DNA of 39,763 bases from a bacterium. Its GTDB lineage: Bacteria > Myxococcota_A > Bradymonadia > UBA7976 > UBA1532. The stretch covers positions 1 through 39,763 of the forward strand of contig JAUHXL010000010.1 in NCBI GenBank assembly GCA_030426945.1. Reading direction: 5' to 3'. Under the pieces are notes generated by a model that saw only the letters and a program-made list of their open reading frames with translations, was not told the DNA's origin and did not search any database. Position numbers and translations under genes: made by a program. The stretch's first letter is position 1, and the number at the start of each line of letters is the position of its first letter. This document shows positions 29,156-38,911 of the stretch, piece after piece.

Positions 29156-31672
29156 ATGCCCGACGGTGGATCACCTGACCTTCGCTCGGCGCTGCGCGCC
29201 GGCGCCCAGCGCGCGGCACAGGTGCTGGGGCGCGTCGAGGTGCGCGCCCTGCTCAGCGCGGCCATCATCCTCAGCCTGCTGCCCTTCCCCTGGGTCCAGC
29301 ACCTCAACTGGCCCTTCCTCGTGCTCTTCGGCGTCGAGTTCTTCGTGCGCGTGGTGGCCTTCCTCGGTCCCGTGGAGGATCAGACCGACGGCGCCCCGGG
29401 GCGCCACCGCGTGTTCCACGGCCTGCTGCTTTCCCTCGATCTGATCGCGCTGCTCTCGTTCCTGCCCTGGTCGCACGGCGGCCCCCGCTGGCTGCGCCTG
29501 GTGCGCCTCAGCCGCCTGCTGCTGCTCATCAGCTACTGGGCCCCGGTGGTCCGCGATCTGCGGGTCGTCCTCGGCCAGCGGGAGCGCAGCCGCCAGGTGC
29601 TGCTGATGGGCTTCTCGGTCCTGCTCTTCGCCTTCGTCGGGGCCGTGCTCCTCGAGCACCTGACCCCCGAGGGCGTCGACTTCGACGGTGACGGCCGCCA
29701 GGATCACCACGACCGCCGCTTCCTCACTCGCTTGTGGTGGGCCTTCCGGCAGGTGCAGGATCCCGGCAACATGCTGCAGGCGCCGAGCGACGTGGTCGCC
29801 GTCGCCGTCAGCTTGGGGCTCACCGTCTCGGGCCTGTTCCTCGTGAGCTTCCTCATCGGCCTCGGCACCGACGTCGTGCGCGCGATGCTCGATCTCAGCC
29901 GCAGCCGGCCGCCGGGGCTGCGTGGTCACCTGGTCGTCGTCCACGTGACGCCCTCGACGCCGCGCCTGCTGACCGAGCTCGTGCGCCACTACCAGAAGCT
30001 GTTCACCACCGCGCGCGCCGCGCTGCTGGGGCGCGCCGACGACCGCCCGGCCTTCCTCGACGCGCCCGGCCTGCGCCACATCGTCTATCGCAGCAGCGCC
30101 GACGGGAAGCTGCTGGGTCTCACCCGCGTGGACGCGCACCGGGCGCGCCGCATCGTGGTGCAGGCGGACGCGCGCGATCCGGCCACCGACGCCGAGACGG
30201 CGCGCTTCGTCCTCGGCCTGCGCGAGAAGAACCGGCAGGCCCTGGTGGTGGCCGAGGTGCTCGATCCGCGCAACGTCTCGGTGACCCGGGTGGCCGGCGG
30301 ACCCCGCACGATCATCGTGCCGACCGAGAAGCTGGTCGGCCTGCTGGTAGCGGCCACCGCCACCCAGCCCCGGCTCGAGGCGCTGCTGCGCGAGCTGCTG
30401 TCGAGCGCCGGCCACGAGGTCTATTCGTTCCTCTACGACTCGGACGAGTACGACACCCCGCGGACCCTCCTGCAGCTCGGGCCGGAGGTCGATCACGTCC
30501 ACCTCGTCGACGCCGGGCTGCGCCCCTCGGCCGACGGGCACCGCGCGGTGGTGCTGGGCGTGCTGCGGCCGCCCACCGCGAAGACCCCCTACCGTCCCCT
30601 GCTGGGCTCGGCCTTCGGCGGGCGCCCCGCCACCGAGTCGATCTACGGGCTGCTGGCCATCGCGGTCAGCTTCGGCGCCATGCGCAAGATGGCCCTGCGC
30701 TTCGCCCGCGAGGGTCTGCCGCCCCCCTCGCCGGCCCCGGTCACCGCCCCGCCCCTGCGGTCGGCCGAGCTGCCACCGCCGCGCCGGGTGCTGATCTGCG
30801 GCTTCCGCCCCGCGGCCGTCCATCTGCTCGAGTCGCTCATGCTGTCGGCGCCGCAGGTGGACATCCAGCTGCTCGTGCGGTCCGCCGCCGAGCTCGACGC
30901 GGCCCTGGCCATGCTGCACGACCACAGCCTGCACCAGCAGCTCGGGCTGTGGCACGAGGCGGGCCCCCTCGGTCGCTTCGAGCCGCTCGGGGACGAGGGC
31001 GCGGCGCACCTCACGTACCGCGCCGACGGCGCCGCCTGCCCGGCCGGCCGCCTGCGCATCGACATCGCCGACTGGACCCGCGAGGGCACCCTGCTCGCGC
31101 CCCCCGGCGGGCGCCCGCTGAGCCAGGTGGATCTGGCCGTCGTGCTCGGCACCCCCCACCCGGACACCGACGCCCTGACCGCGGTCGCCGTGCTGAAGAT
31201 CGCCGACCTCGTCGGCGCCGGGCACGTGACCTTCGACGAGCGCTTCCGCCTGCTGGCGGTGATGGTCGAGGACGTGCTGGCCTCGCTGGTCGAGACGCGC
31301 TTCTGCGCGGCGGCCGGCACCACCGGCGCGCGCATCGACGTCTTCGCCACCCGCGAGTTCGCGGCCTACTTCAACTTCCAGTCGGCCGTGGTGCCGGGCT
31401 TCGACGCGCTCTACAGCGAGCTGCTGAGCCCCTGGGGGCAGAGCTTCCTCCGCCTCGAGCCGCTCGCCGAGGCCCCCGAGGCCCACCGCCCCTGGACCTT
31501 CGCCGAGCTGGCCCGGTCCCTCGCCCGAGAGGGGCGCACGCTGTTGGCGCTGGAGCTGCCGGCGCCCGACGGCGGCCTCCGCCTGTGCGTGGCGCCGGGG
31601 CCGGGTGAGGAGGGGGATCGCTTCGTGCCCGCCCAGCTCGCCGGGCTGTGGGTGATGGGCCCGCGCGGCTGA
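29156..31672 (+). CDS. CASTOR/POLLUX-like ion channel with S4-like helix and EF-hand-like loop
   Basis: 838 residues. CASTOR/POLLUX proteins are tetrameric cation channels with tandem cytoplasmic RCK domains. Membrane segments lie at about 31-47, 52-72, 88-105, 112-128, 147-166 and 213-236. The fourth has arginines every third residue (Arg 111, 114, 117, 120), like a voltage sensor. Before the pore helix, residues 175-186 read DFDGDGRQDHHD, a DxDxDGxxDxxD calcium-loop pattern. The pore LWWAFRQVQDPGNML aligns with the plant filter region (LWLSWTFVADSGN). Residues 250-838 form RCK-like halves (HLVVVHVTPSTPRLLTELV and RRVLICGFRPAAVHLLESL). Divergent from carH, so light/B12 control is possible but unproven. 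Ion selectivity unknown. Confidence 0.85.
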   Translation: MPDGGSPDLRSALRAGAQRAAQVLGRVEVRALLSAAIILSLLPFPWVQHLNWPFLVLFGVEFFVRVVAFLGPVEDQTDGAPGRHRVFHGLLLSLDLIALLSFLPWSHGGPRWLRLVRLSRLLLLISYWAPVVRDLRVVLGQRERSRQVLLMGFSVLLFAFVGAVLLEHLTPEGVDFDGDGRQDHHDRRFLTRLWWAFRQVQDPGNMLQAPSDVVAVAVSLGLTVSGLFLVSFLIGLGTDVVRAMLDLSRSRPPGLRGHLVVVHVTPSTPRLLTELVRHYQKLFTTARAALLGRADDRPAFLDAPGLRHIVYRSSADGKLLGLTRVDAHRARRIVVQADARDPATDAETARFVLGLREKNRQALVVAEVLDPRNVSVTRVAGGPRTIIVPTEKLVGLLVAATATQPRLEALLRELLSSAGHEVYSFLYDSDEYDTPRTLLQLGPEVDHVHLVDAGLRPSADGHRAVVLGVLRPPTAKTPYRPLLGSAFGGRPATESIYGLLAIAVSFGAMRKMALRFAREGLPPPSPAPVTAPPLRSAELPPPRRVLICGFRPAAVHLLESLMLSAPQVDIQLLVRSAAELDAALAMLHDHSLHQQLGLWHEAGPLGRFEPLGDEGAAHLTYRADGAACPAGRLRIDIADWTREGTLLAPPGGRPLSQVDLAVVLGTPHPDTDALTAVAVLKIADLVGAGHVTFDERFRLLAVMVEDVLASLVETRFCAAAGTTGARIDVFATREFAAYFNFQSAVVPGFDALYSELLSPWGQSFLRLEPLAEAPEAHRPWTFAELARSLAREGRTLLALELPAPDGGLRLCVAPGPGEEGDRFVPAQLAGLWVMGPRG

Positions 31673-31688
31673 GGGATCCGGGATCCGC

Positions 31689-32834
31689 TCAGACCATCTG
31701 CTCGGGGGCCTTCCGCGGCCCGCGGCTGCGGGTCATCTTGAAGACGCGGAAGCCCCAGTCCATGCGCACGAACCCGATGAGCGCCAGCAGCACGATCGCC
31801 ACGATGCCCGCCGCGAGCCACTCGTTGTAGACCTCGCGGGTGAAGATGCGGCCCTGCCCCGCCGCCGGCATGCTGTCCATGGCCAGCGGGAAGCCGTAGC
31901 GCTGGGCGAGATCGGCGATCTTCACCAGGTGGATGACCGGCACGCCCTCGACGACGAAGCGCGTCATCACCGAGTCGATGTCGCGGGTGCCGTCGGGCAG
32001 CGACCGGTTGATGCCGGGCTTGAACAGCCGCTTGCCGACCTTGGTGCCCACCGAGGTCGTGCCGCCGCCCACGTTGATGTAGGCCTTGATGGCGCGGCCC
32101 TCGGCCACCTCGTTGTAGATCGACATGCGCTCGGCGACGCTCTCGGCGTAGGTGCCGGCCTTGATGACGCGGGCGCCGCTGCGCTTCATCGCCTCGTCGA
32201 GCAGGGCCCGGCCGACCCGGGTCACGCCGAGCCCCTTGTCCTCGATGCCGCCGCGCGAGGTGGCCACCGACCGCGTCGTGAAGACCCCCCGCTCCTGCAG
32301 CAGGCGCTCCATGTCCAGCCAGCCCAGATCCGGATCGTTCGCGCCGAACTGCGAGGCCGACGCGCTCGAGATCACCACCGGCTGGGCGCCGATGGTCTCG
32401 AGCGCCGCGAAGACGGCGATGTTGATCGCCGGGAACGAGCCCGAGAGGCCCACCGCGACGACGTCGCCCTCCTCGATCTGCAGTCGCCGCAGGTAGTGCA
32501 CCACCAGCGCCGCGAAGTTGGGGTTGACCGAGATCTGCTTCGACGGCAGGTGGCCCGAGTTCGTGGTCACCGGCGACATCAGCAGGCCCACCATGCCGGT
32601 CTGGGCCGGATCGACCTCGGTGTCGAAGGTGTGGCCGCGGGCGATGCGCTCGTTGCGGATCGTCTCGAAGGCGCGCCGCGCCTTGCGGGCGGCCTCCAGC
32701 TTCTCGGCATAGAAGTCCTGCTTCTCGACCACCGTGAAGCGCTCCACGCCGATCACGCCCGCGAGGGCGAGGATCGTGACGAGGCCGAGCTCGATGCGGC
32801 TGACCTTGTGCGGTCGCCAGAACACCTTGGTCAT
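31689..32834 (-). CDS. pgsW: Poly-gamma-glutamate system protein PgsW
   Basis: 381 residues. One N-terminal membrane helix (IELGLVTILALAGVIGVE), a large soluble domain, and one C-terminal helix (AAGIVAIVLLALIGFVRM). The middle contains GDVVAVGLSGSFPAINIAVF, GAQPVVISSASASQFGAN and YINVGGGTTSVGT, characteristic of the protein found with PgsB and PgsC in many poly-gamma-glutamate loci. Its biochemical role is not settled. The start ATG overlaps the pgsC stop (ATGA). A PgsA/CapA-type protein, usual in Bacillus, is not present; PgsW may replace it. Confidence 0.85.
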   Translation of the reverse strand: MTKVFWRPHKVSRIELGLVTILALAGVIGVERFTVVEKQDFYAEKLEAARKARRAFETIRNERIARGHTFDTEVDPAQTGMVGLLMSPVTTNSGHLPSKQISVNPNFAALVVHYLRRLQIEEGDVVAVGLSGSFPAINIAVFAALETIGAQPVVISSASASQFGANDPDLGWLDMERLLQERGVFTTRSVATSRGGIEDKGLGVTRVGRALLDEAMKRSGARVIKAGTYAESVAERMSIYNEVAEGRAIKAYINVGGGTTSVGTKVGKRLFKPGINRSLPDGTRDIDSVMTRFVVEGVPVIHLVKIADLAQRYGFPLAMDSMPAAGQGRIFTREVYNEWLAAGIVAIVLLALIGFVRMDWGFRVFKMTRSRGPRKAPEQMV

Positions 32835-33286
32835 TGCATCAGCTCCTCGCCGGCGATCAGCACCAGCAGCAGGCGGGTGACCGCCGAGACGGTGAGGATG
32901 GACGTCATCGTCTCGACGATGCCCTGACGGTGGATCCAGATCGCGATCAGGCCGGGGATGATGTAGCCGATCACCTCGAGCTCGAAGGTGCCGGCGACGC
33001 CGATGCCCGGCAACTGACGGATGAGCAGGCCCATCGCGTAGCCGAGCAGGATCGTCAGCGCCGTCAGGCGCCGGCCGTACAGGATCACGACCGACTTCAG
33101 CGCGTGCACGCCGAGGAAGGTCAGCAACCCCGCCAGCAGCGTGCCCCCGACGGCCATCGGCTTGGTCAGGTACAGGGCGATGTAGCCCGGCACGACCATG
33201 CCGCCAGCGGCCAGCCCGAACAGCTCGGTGAACAGCAGGCTGACCATCAGACCCAGCCCGACCGACGCCGGCAACAGCGTCAACAT
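32831..33286 (-). CDS. pgsC: Poly-gamma-glutamate synthesis protein PgsC/CapC
   Basis: A 151-residue integral membrane protein with four to five helices that forms the synthase with PgsB. It begins MLTLLPASVGLGLMVSLLFT and contains the conserved GGMVVPGYIALYLTKP segment. Helices include LLAGLLTFLGVHALKSVVIL and IGYIIPGLIAIWI. ATG 33286 overlaps the end of pgsB by 7 bases; its own stop overlaps the pgsW start. Confidence 0.92.
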   Translation of the reverse strand: MLTLLPASVGLGLMVSLLFTELFGLAAGGMVVPGYIALYLTKPMAVGGTLLAGLLTFLGVHALKSVVILYGRRLTALTILLGYAMGLLIRQLPGIGVAGTFELEVIGYIIPGLIAIWIHRQGIVETMTSILTVSAVTRLLLVLIAGEELMQ

Positions 33287-34488
33287 GCCTTCGCTCCTCG
33301 GCGCTTCGGCGCCTCGCGGTTCCGGAAATAGCGGACGACCTCCAGGCCGTCGCCGCCCACGTTGCCCATGCCCATCACGAGCGCCGAGTCGTCGACGAGG
33401 CCGACGACGGCCTCGAAGACGTCGTCGACGCCCATGTCCTCGGCGTACACGATGCGCTTGGGGTCGAGCCCCGCCTTCACCGCCGCCCGGGCGAAGATGT
33501 AGGTGCCGGTGCCCATCAACACGACGTGATCGGCCGGCCGCCAGTTGACGTAGGCCTCGCCCAGCTGCCGGCTGCGGTCGGCGCGATCGGCGCGCAGGTT
33601 GAACACGAGGATCTGCTTCGCGGTGTCCGGGTAGCGGTCGAGCATGATGTTCCAGATCTGCTCGGACGACTCGGGATCGTTGGCCGCGAAGCCGTTGACG
33701 AACACGATCTCGCGCCCGAAGAAGTCGATGCGGTGCTCGGTCATCGCCCCCGGATCGGGCACGGCCGCGCGCATGCCGCTGAGCGCGACCTCACGGTCGA
33801 CGCCCAGATCGGCGCAGACCGCCAGGGCCAGCGCGACGTTGATCTTGTGCTCGGCGTAGACGAAGCCCCGCATGTCCTCGTCGGAGATGGCCGCGACGTG
33901 CTCCTCCCCGATGGCCACGACCTCGCTGCCCCGCGTCGCGGCCGCCGCGCTCAGGATCGCCAGGTGATCGCGCTCGGCGGTGAACAGCTTGCCGGCGTAG
34001 GGCACCATGCCGCACAGCGCCCAGGCGACGTCCTCCTCACCGGGGCCCATCACGTCGAGGTGATCCGGGCGCGCGTTGGTGATGACGCCGTGGGTGGCTT
34101 TCACGAAGCGCGCCTCGCTCAGCCACTGGAGATAGGGCTGCAGCGCCATGCACTCGATCACCAGCGCCTTCGCCCGGGTCGCGGCCGCCGTGCGCACGAT
34201 GCGGATCTGCTCGATGACGTTGGCCTTCGCCGGCCGGAAGACCGGCAGCTCGGCCCCGTCGGGCAGGATCATCCGAGCCAGCGTGCCGGTGGTCTTGGCG
34301 CAGGTGCGTACCTCGCCGGCGCGCAGCCCGGCGGCGATCAGACGGGTCACGCTGGACTTGCCGCGGGTCCCGTTGACGTGGATGCGGACGCCGATGCGTC
34401 GCAGGTTCGCCCGGTGCCGTCGATCCTCGAGCACCCCGAGGGCGACGAGCAGACCGAAGAGCCCGGACATCAAACCGAGGGTCGTCAA
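33280..34488 (-). CDS. pgsB: Poly-gamma-glutamate synthase ligase PgsB/CapB
   Basis: 402 residues. An ATP-dependent amide ligase of the Mur ligase fold that polymerises glutamate through gamma-carboxyl links. An N-terminal membrane helix (LFGLLVALGVLE) precedes RRHRANLRRIGVRIHVNG and the P-loop GTRGKSSVTRL. Further motifs: CAKTTGTLARMI, ANVIEQIRIV, ECMALQPYLQ, GVITNARPDHLDVMG, and VFNLRADRADRSRQLG. TTG 34488 is chosen as start because GGAGG (34500-34496) lies 7 bases upstream and the resulting N-terminus matches the B. subtilis length; ATG 34470 lies too far from that site. First gene of pgsBCW. The polymer could be a capsule or matrix component. Confidence 0.93.
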   Translation of the reverse strand: MTTLGLMSGLFGLLVALGVLEDRRHRANLRRIGVRIHVNGTRGKSSVTRLIAAGLRAGEVRTCAKTTGTLARMILPDGAELPVFRPAKANVIEQIRIVRTAAATRAKALVIECMALQPYLQWLSEARFVKATHGVITNARPDHLDVMGPGEEDVAWALCGMVPYAGKLFTAERDHLAILSAAAATRGSEVVAIGEEHVAAISDEDMRGFVYAEHKINVALALAVCADLGVDREVALSGMRAAVPDPGAMTEHRIDFFGREIVFVNGFAANDPESSEQIWNIMLDRYPDTAKQILVFNLRADRADRSRQLGEAYVNWRPADHVVLMGTGTYIFARAAVKAGLDPKRIVYAEDMGVDDVFEAVVGLVDDSALVMGMGNVGGDGLEVVRYFRNREAPKRRGAKAC

Positions 34489-34781
34489 CGCCTGACCTCC
34501 CGTGCGTGACAGCGGCGGCCGCGAAAGCAAGCCGGGTGCCAGTTCTCGCCGCCACGCCGACCCGGCTCGCGGGGCCCCGCCGGGGGGACCACGCTAGCCG
34601 ATTCCTCGCGCCAGGCGAAGGCGGCACCGCATCGCGCGGCCGCGGGCGGTCCCATCTGCCCCACTGCCATCGGTCGCGATGGTCTGTCTCGCCCCAATCG
34701 GTCCTCGACTTGCCACCGCGCCCCGCAGTGGGCAGCCTCGACCCTCATCCCTGCGGCCGTCGAGCGGCCTCTGGAGCTCCC
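34489..34781. other. Divergent intergenic region between pgsB and the AAA-MscS operon
   Basis: 293 bp. It contains the pgsB ribosome site (34496-34500), a 6-bp inverted repeat CCATCG-gtcg-CGATGG at 34667-34682 that could be an operator, and GGAG at 34773-34776 for the downstream gene. No convincing -35/-10 pair was found for either direction. Confidence 0.5.
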
Positions 34782-37700
34782 ATGACCTCGCGCCCCTGCG
34801 CCCCGCTGCTGGTCGGCCTCACTCTGCTGGCCGGCCTGGCGTGGGGCGCGCCACCGACCCCGGACGGGGGGGCGCGGCGCGCGGACGACGCCGACGCCGG
34901 GGCGCCGCCCGCGGACGGAGGCGTCGCCGACGGCGGCGCGGCCTCGAGCGACGCCGGCGTCGACGCCGCGGCACCCGCCGACGCGGCGCTGCCCCCGGTG
35001 GCGCTCGAGCTCGACGCCCCGCCCGCCACGGTGGACGCGCAGGTTCGGCACCTGACCGCCCTCGCGGAGGGCAAGCTGGACGTCACGGTCGACCCCCGCA
35101 CGCTCTTCGCCGTCGACCCGGCTGATCCGGCGGCCGTGGCCACGCGCATCGCCACCCTGCGGCGCTCGATCGCGGCCGCGCGCGCGCAGGCGGCGCCCTT
35201 GCAGGCCCGGCGCGAGGCCGCCGCGCTGCCGGCCGGCCCCGACGGTGGTCCGCCCGGTCCCCCGCCGCTGACCGAGGGCGACGCCGCGCGCCTCGCCCAG
35301 CTCGAGCGCCTGACCACCCGCGAGGGCCTCCGCCTGGATCTGCTGTCGCGCCCGGTGGAGGAGCGGCGCGCCCTGCTCGAGGCCCACGCGGCCCGGCGCG
35401 CGCTGGCCGACGAGCAGGTGCGCACCGCCTCCGCGCGGCGCGAAGCCGAGGCCGAGGCCGCGCGGGCCGAGGCCGCGCGGCAGGCCGCCCTCGCCGAGGC
35501 CGAGCGCGCCCAGAGCGAGGCCGCGCGCGCGCTGGCCGAGGCGCGCGCCGACGCCGAGGCGCTGCGCGGGCGCTTCGCCGAGATGGAGGCCGCCGACGCC
35601 GACCGCCGCGCCGCGCTGCTCGACGCCAGCGCCGCCCGCCTCGAGCTCGCCCACACCGTCCACACGCGCCTCGCCGACTCGGCCCTGCCCGCGTCCGAGG
35701 CCGACGCGCTGTACGGCCGCCTCGTGGACGCGCTGGGGATCGCCCGCGCCCGCTTCGCCGAGTCCCTCGACGCGCTGCACCAGCCGCCGACGCTGCCGAG
35801 CGTCGAGCCGACGCTGGACCTCGAGGCCGGCGCCTATCGGGCGCTGCCGGTGGTGCGCGACGCGCTCGTGCAGGCCCTCGAGGCGGCGCGCGCCGCCCGC
35901 GCGCGGCTGGTCGAGCACCGCGGGAGGCTGCAGGTGACCACCGCCGAGACGCTCGCGCGCGACGTGAAGGCGCTCAACGAGGCGCGCCTGGCGGTGCTGC
36001 CACGCATGAGCGCCGGCCGCCGCGAGGCGGTGATGGGCTTCGGCCGTGAGGGTCTGCAGCAGCTCGCCCGGGAGCTCGATCATCTGCGCCTGGCCGCGCG
36101 CTGGTACCTGCGCAGCCGGCGCGATCTGCCCGCGCGGGCGCCCGGTTGGCTGCTCGAGGTGCTGGGCCGCGCCAGCACCCGCTGGGCCGCGATCGAGCTG
36201 GGGCTGCTGCTGCTGGGCGCGCTGCTGCTGCTGCTTCGCGGCGGGCGGGCCTGGACGCGCCTGGGCGCGCTGATCGAGGGCTGGGCCGGCAGCCGCACGG
36301 ATCGCGCCTGGGCCCGGCGGCTGTGGCGTCACGTCGGGCCGCTGACGCCGGCCCTCGCCCTGCTGGCCTGGGTCGCGCTGACGACGGACGTGCTCGACAC
36401 GCTGCTGCGCGGCCCCGAGGTCGTCGCCATCGACGGCCTGCTGACCACCTACGCGCTCTACAAGCTGTTCATCGCCTTTACGCATCACCTGCTGCTGCTG
36501 GCGGCCAGCAGCCCCGGCGCGCCGGTCGACCAGGCGATGAGCGCGCGCCTGCTGCGCACGGTGCGGGTCACCGGGCGCTACGTCTTCACGGTGCGCGGCT
36601 TCCTGATCGTGGCCGACGTCGTGCTCGGCCGCGGCTACTTGTTCACGGTGGTGCAGGAGTTCGCCTGGCTGGGGGCGTTCCCCATCGCGTGGTGGACCCT
36701 GCGCCATTGGAAGGGCGACATCTTCCACGCCTACCTGCGACGCTCCCCCGGCGGCTGGCTGGCCGAGCGGGTGCGGCGCAGCCACGACCGCCTGCTGGGG
36801 TGGATCTGGGTGCTGCCCACGGCGGCGCTGCTGACGACCGGCGCGCTGGCCGAGGGGGCGGTGCGCATGGCGCTGCGGGCGGGCCGCATCCGGCGCGCGC
36901 TGGCCTACCTGTTCCGGCGGCGGCTCGAGCGGCAGGCCGCCACCCAGGCCGTCGAGCCCGACGTGCCGCTGCCGCCGGCGCTGGCCGAGGTGCTCGGGCG
37001 GGGGCCGATCGATCCGGCGCTGCGCGTCGACCGCCTGCCGGGCCTGGACGCCACCGTGCACGCCATCGAGGCGTGGCAGCGGGACGGCCAGGGGGCGGGC
37101 CCGGTGGCGCTCGTCGGCGAGCGGGGCATCGGCAAGTCGACGTGGCTGACGGCACTCGAGGAGCGGCTGCCCGGCGATCTCGTGACGCACCGTCTGGCCC
37201 TCGGCGCGCCGCGCATCACCGAGGAGACCGTGTGCCGCTGGCTGGCCGAGAGCCTCGGGCTGCCGGCGGTGACCGACGCCGAGGGGCTGATCGTCGCGCT
37301 GCACGAGGGGCCGCGGCGGGTGGTGCTGTTGGACGACGCCCACCTGATGCTGCGCCGCGCCCACGGCGGCGCCGGCGGCATCGAGGCGCTGGTGCAGATC
37401 CTGCGGCGCACCGGCCGGCACGTGTTCTGGGTCGCCGCCTTCGGACGCTTCGCGTGGAGCTACCTGCGCTTCCTGCTGCGGCAGCCCGACGTGTTCCGCC
37501 AGACGCACCGCCTCGAGGGCTGGAGCGAGGACGCCCTCGCCGAGCTGATCGACCGCCGGATGGCCGCCGCCGGCGTCACCGCCGACTACGTGCCGCTGAT
37601 GCCCGAGGGCGTCGCCCACGGCTACGATCACGAGGGCGAGCTGGCCCGCACGCGCGAGCGCTTCCTGCGCCTGCTGTGGGATTACGCCGACGGCGTGCCG

Positions 37701-38033
37701 GGCACGGCGCTGCACTTCTGGGCCGCGTCGCTGCGGCCGGTCAGCGACACCGTCGCCCGCGTGCGCCTGTTCCGCGACCCCAGCCCCGACGACCTCGAGG
37801 GCCTCGGCGACGACGCGCGCTTCGCCCTCTACGCGGTGGTGCTGCACGATCAGCTGTCCCTGACCGACGCGCCGCCGGTGCTCGGCGCGGCGCCCGCCCG
37901 CTGCCTGGCGCTGCTCGAGCAGCTCCGCGCCGTGGGCTGCCTGGTCCGCCAGGACGACCGCTACCGTGTGCCCCTGCACTGGTACCGCGCCGCCGTGCGC
38001 TTCCTTCGCCGCAAACACCTCCTCTACGGCTGA
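34782..38033 (+). CDS. Membrane AAA ATPase with periplasmic coiled coil, partner of MscS
   Basis: 1083 residues. The signal sequence (MTSRPCAPLLVGLTLLAGLA) is followed by an Asp/Ala/Pro linker to about residue 75. A long Ala/Glu/Arg-rich coiled coil covers about 130-290 (AEAEAARAEAARQAALAEAE), with further helices to about 450. Membrane helices start near residue 466 (WAAIELGLLLLGALLLLL) and continue with PALALLAWVALTTDV, LYKLFIAFTHHLLLLAA, LFTVVQEFAWLGAFPIAWW and WIWVLPTAALLTTGAL. The C-terminal ATPase domain has Walker A GERGIGKST (779-787) and Walker B RRVVLLDDAHLM (about 848). The coiled coil plus extra helices recall the N-terminal part of MscK-type channels, but here an ATPase follows and the MscS pore is a separate gene 15 bp downstream. 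No described family is recognised for the whole chain. Confidence 0.85.
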   Translation: MTSRPCAPLLVGLTLLAGLAWGAPPTPDGGARRADDADAGAPPADGGVADGGAASSDAGVDAAAPADAALPPVALELDAPPATVDAQVRHLTALAEGKLDVTVDPRTLFAVDPADPAAVATRIATLRRSIAAARAQAAPLQARREAAALPAGPDGGPPGPPPLTEGDAARLAQLERLTTREGLRLDLLSRPVEERRALLEAHAARRALADEQVRTASARREAEAEAARAEAARQAALAEAERAQSEAARALAEARADAEALRGRFAEMEAADADRRAALLDASAARLELAHTVHTRLADSALPASEADALYGRLVDALGIARARFAESLDALHQPPTLPSVEPTLDLEAGAYRALPVVRDALVQALEAARAARARLVEHRGRLQVTTAETLARDVKALNEARLAVLPRMSAGRREAVMGFGREGLQQLARELDHLRLAARWYLRSRRDLPARAPGWLLEVLGRASTRWAAIELGLLLLGALLLLLRGGRAWTRLGALIEGWAGSRTDRAWARRLWRHVGPLTPALALLAWVALTTDVLDTLLRGPEVVAIDGLLTTYALYKLFIAFTHHLLLLAASSPGAPVDQAMSARLLRTVRVTGRYVFTVRGFLIVADVVLGRGYLFTVVQEFAWLGAFPIAWWTLRHWKGDIFHAYLRRSPGGWLAERVRRSHDRLLGWIWVLPTAALLTTGALAEGAVRMALRAGRIRRALAYLFRRRLERQAATQAVEPDVPLPPALAEVLGRGPIDPALRVDRLPGLDATVHAIEAWQRDGQGAGPVALVGERGIGKSTWLTALEERLPGDLVTHRLALGAPRITEETVCRWLAESLGLPAVTDAEGLIVALHEGPRRVVLLDDAHLMLRRAHGGAGGIEALVQILRRTGRHVFWVAAFGRFAWSYLRFLLRQPDVFRQTHRLEGWSEDALAELIDRRMAAAGVTADYVPLMPEGVAHGYDHEGELARTRERFLRLLWDYADGVPGTALHFWAASLRPVSDTVARVRLFRDPSPDDLEGLGDDARFALYAVVLHDQLSLTDAPPVLGAAPARCLALLEQLRAVGCLVRQDDRYRVPLHWYRAAVRFLRRKHLLYG

Positions 38034-38048
38034 TCCCTCGGAGACACC

Positions 38049-38894
<846 letters not shown>

Positions 38895-38900
38895 GCAGCC

Positions 38901-38911
38901 GAACGGCGTTC
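38901..38911. repeat. Palindrome GAACGNCGTTC, copy 3
   Basis: GAACGGCGTTC lies 6 bases after the mscS stop and overlaps the ddl stop codon (38912-38910). The other copies are also at convergent gene ends. Confidence 0.5.

Noticed and set aside
31673-31688. Repeated GGATCC sites between the channel and pgsW genes
   Set aside because: The gap is too short to support a regulatory claim, and GATC-containing sites are frequent throughout the window.
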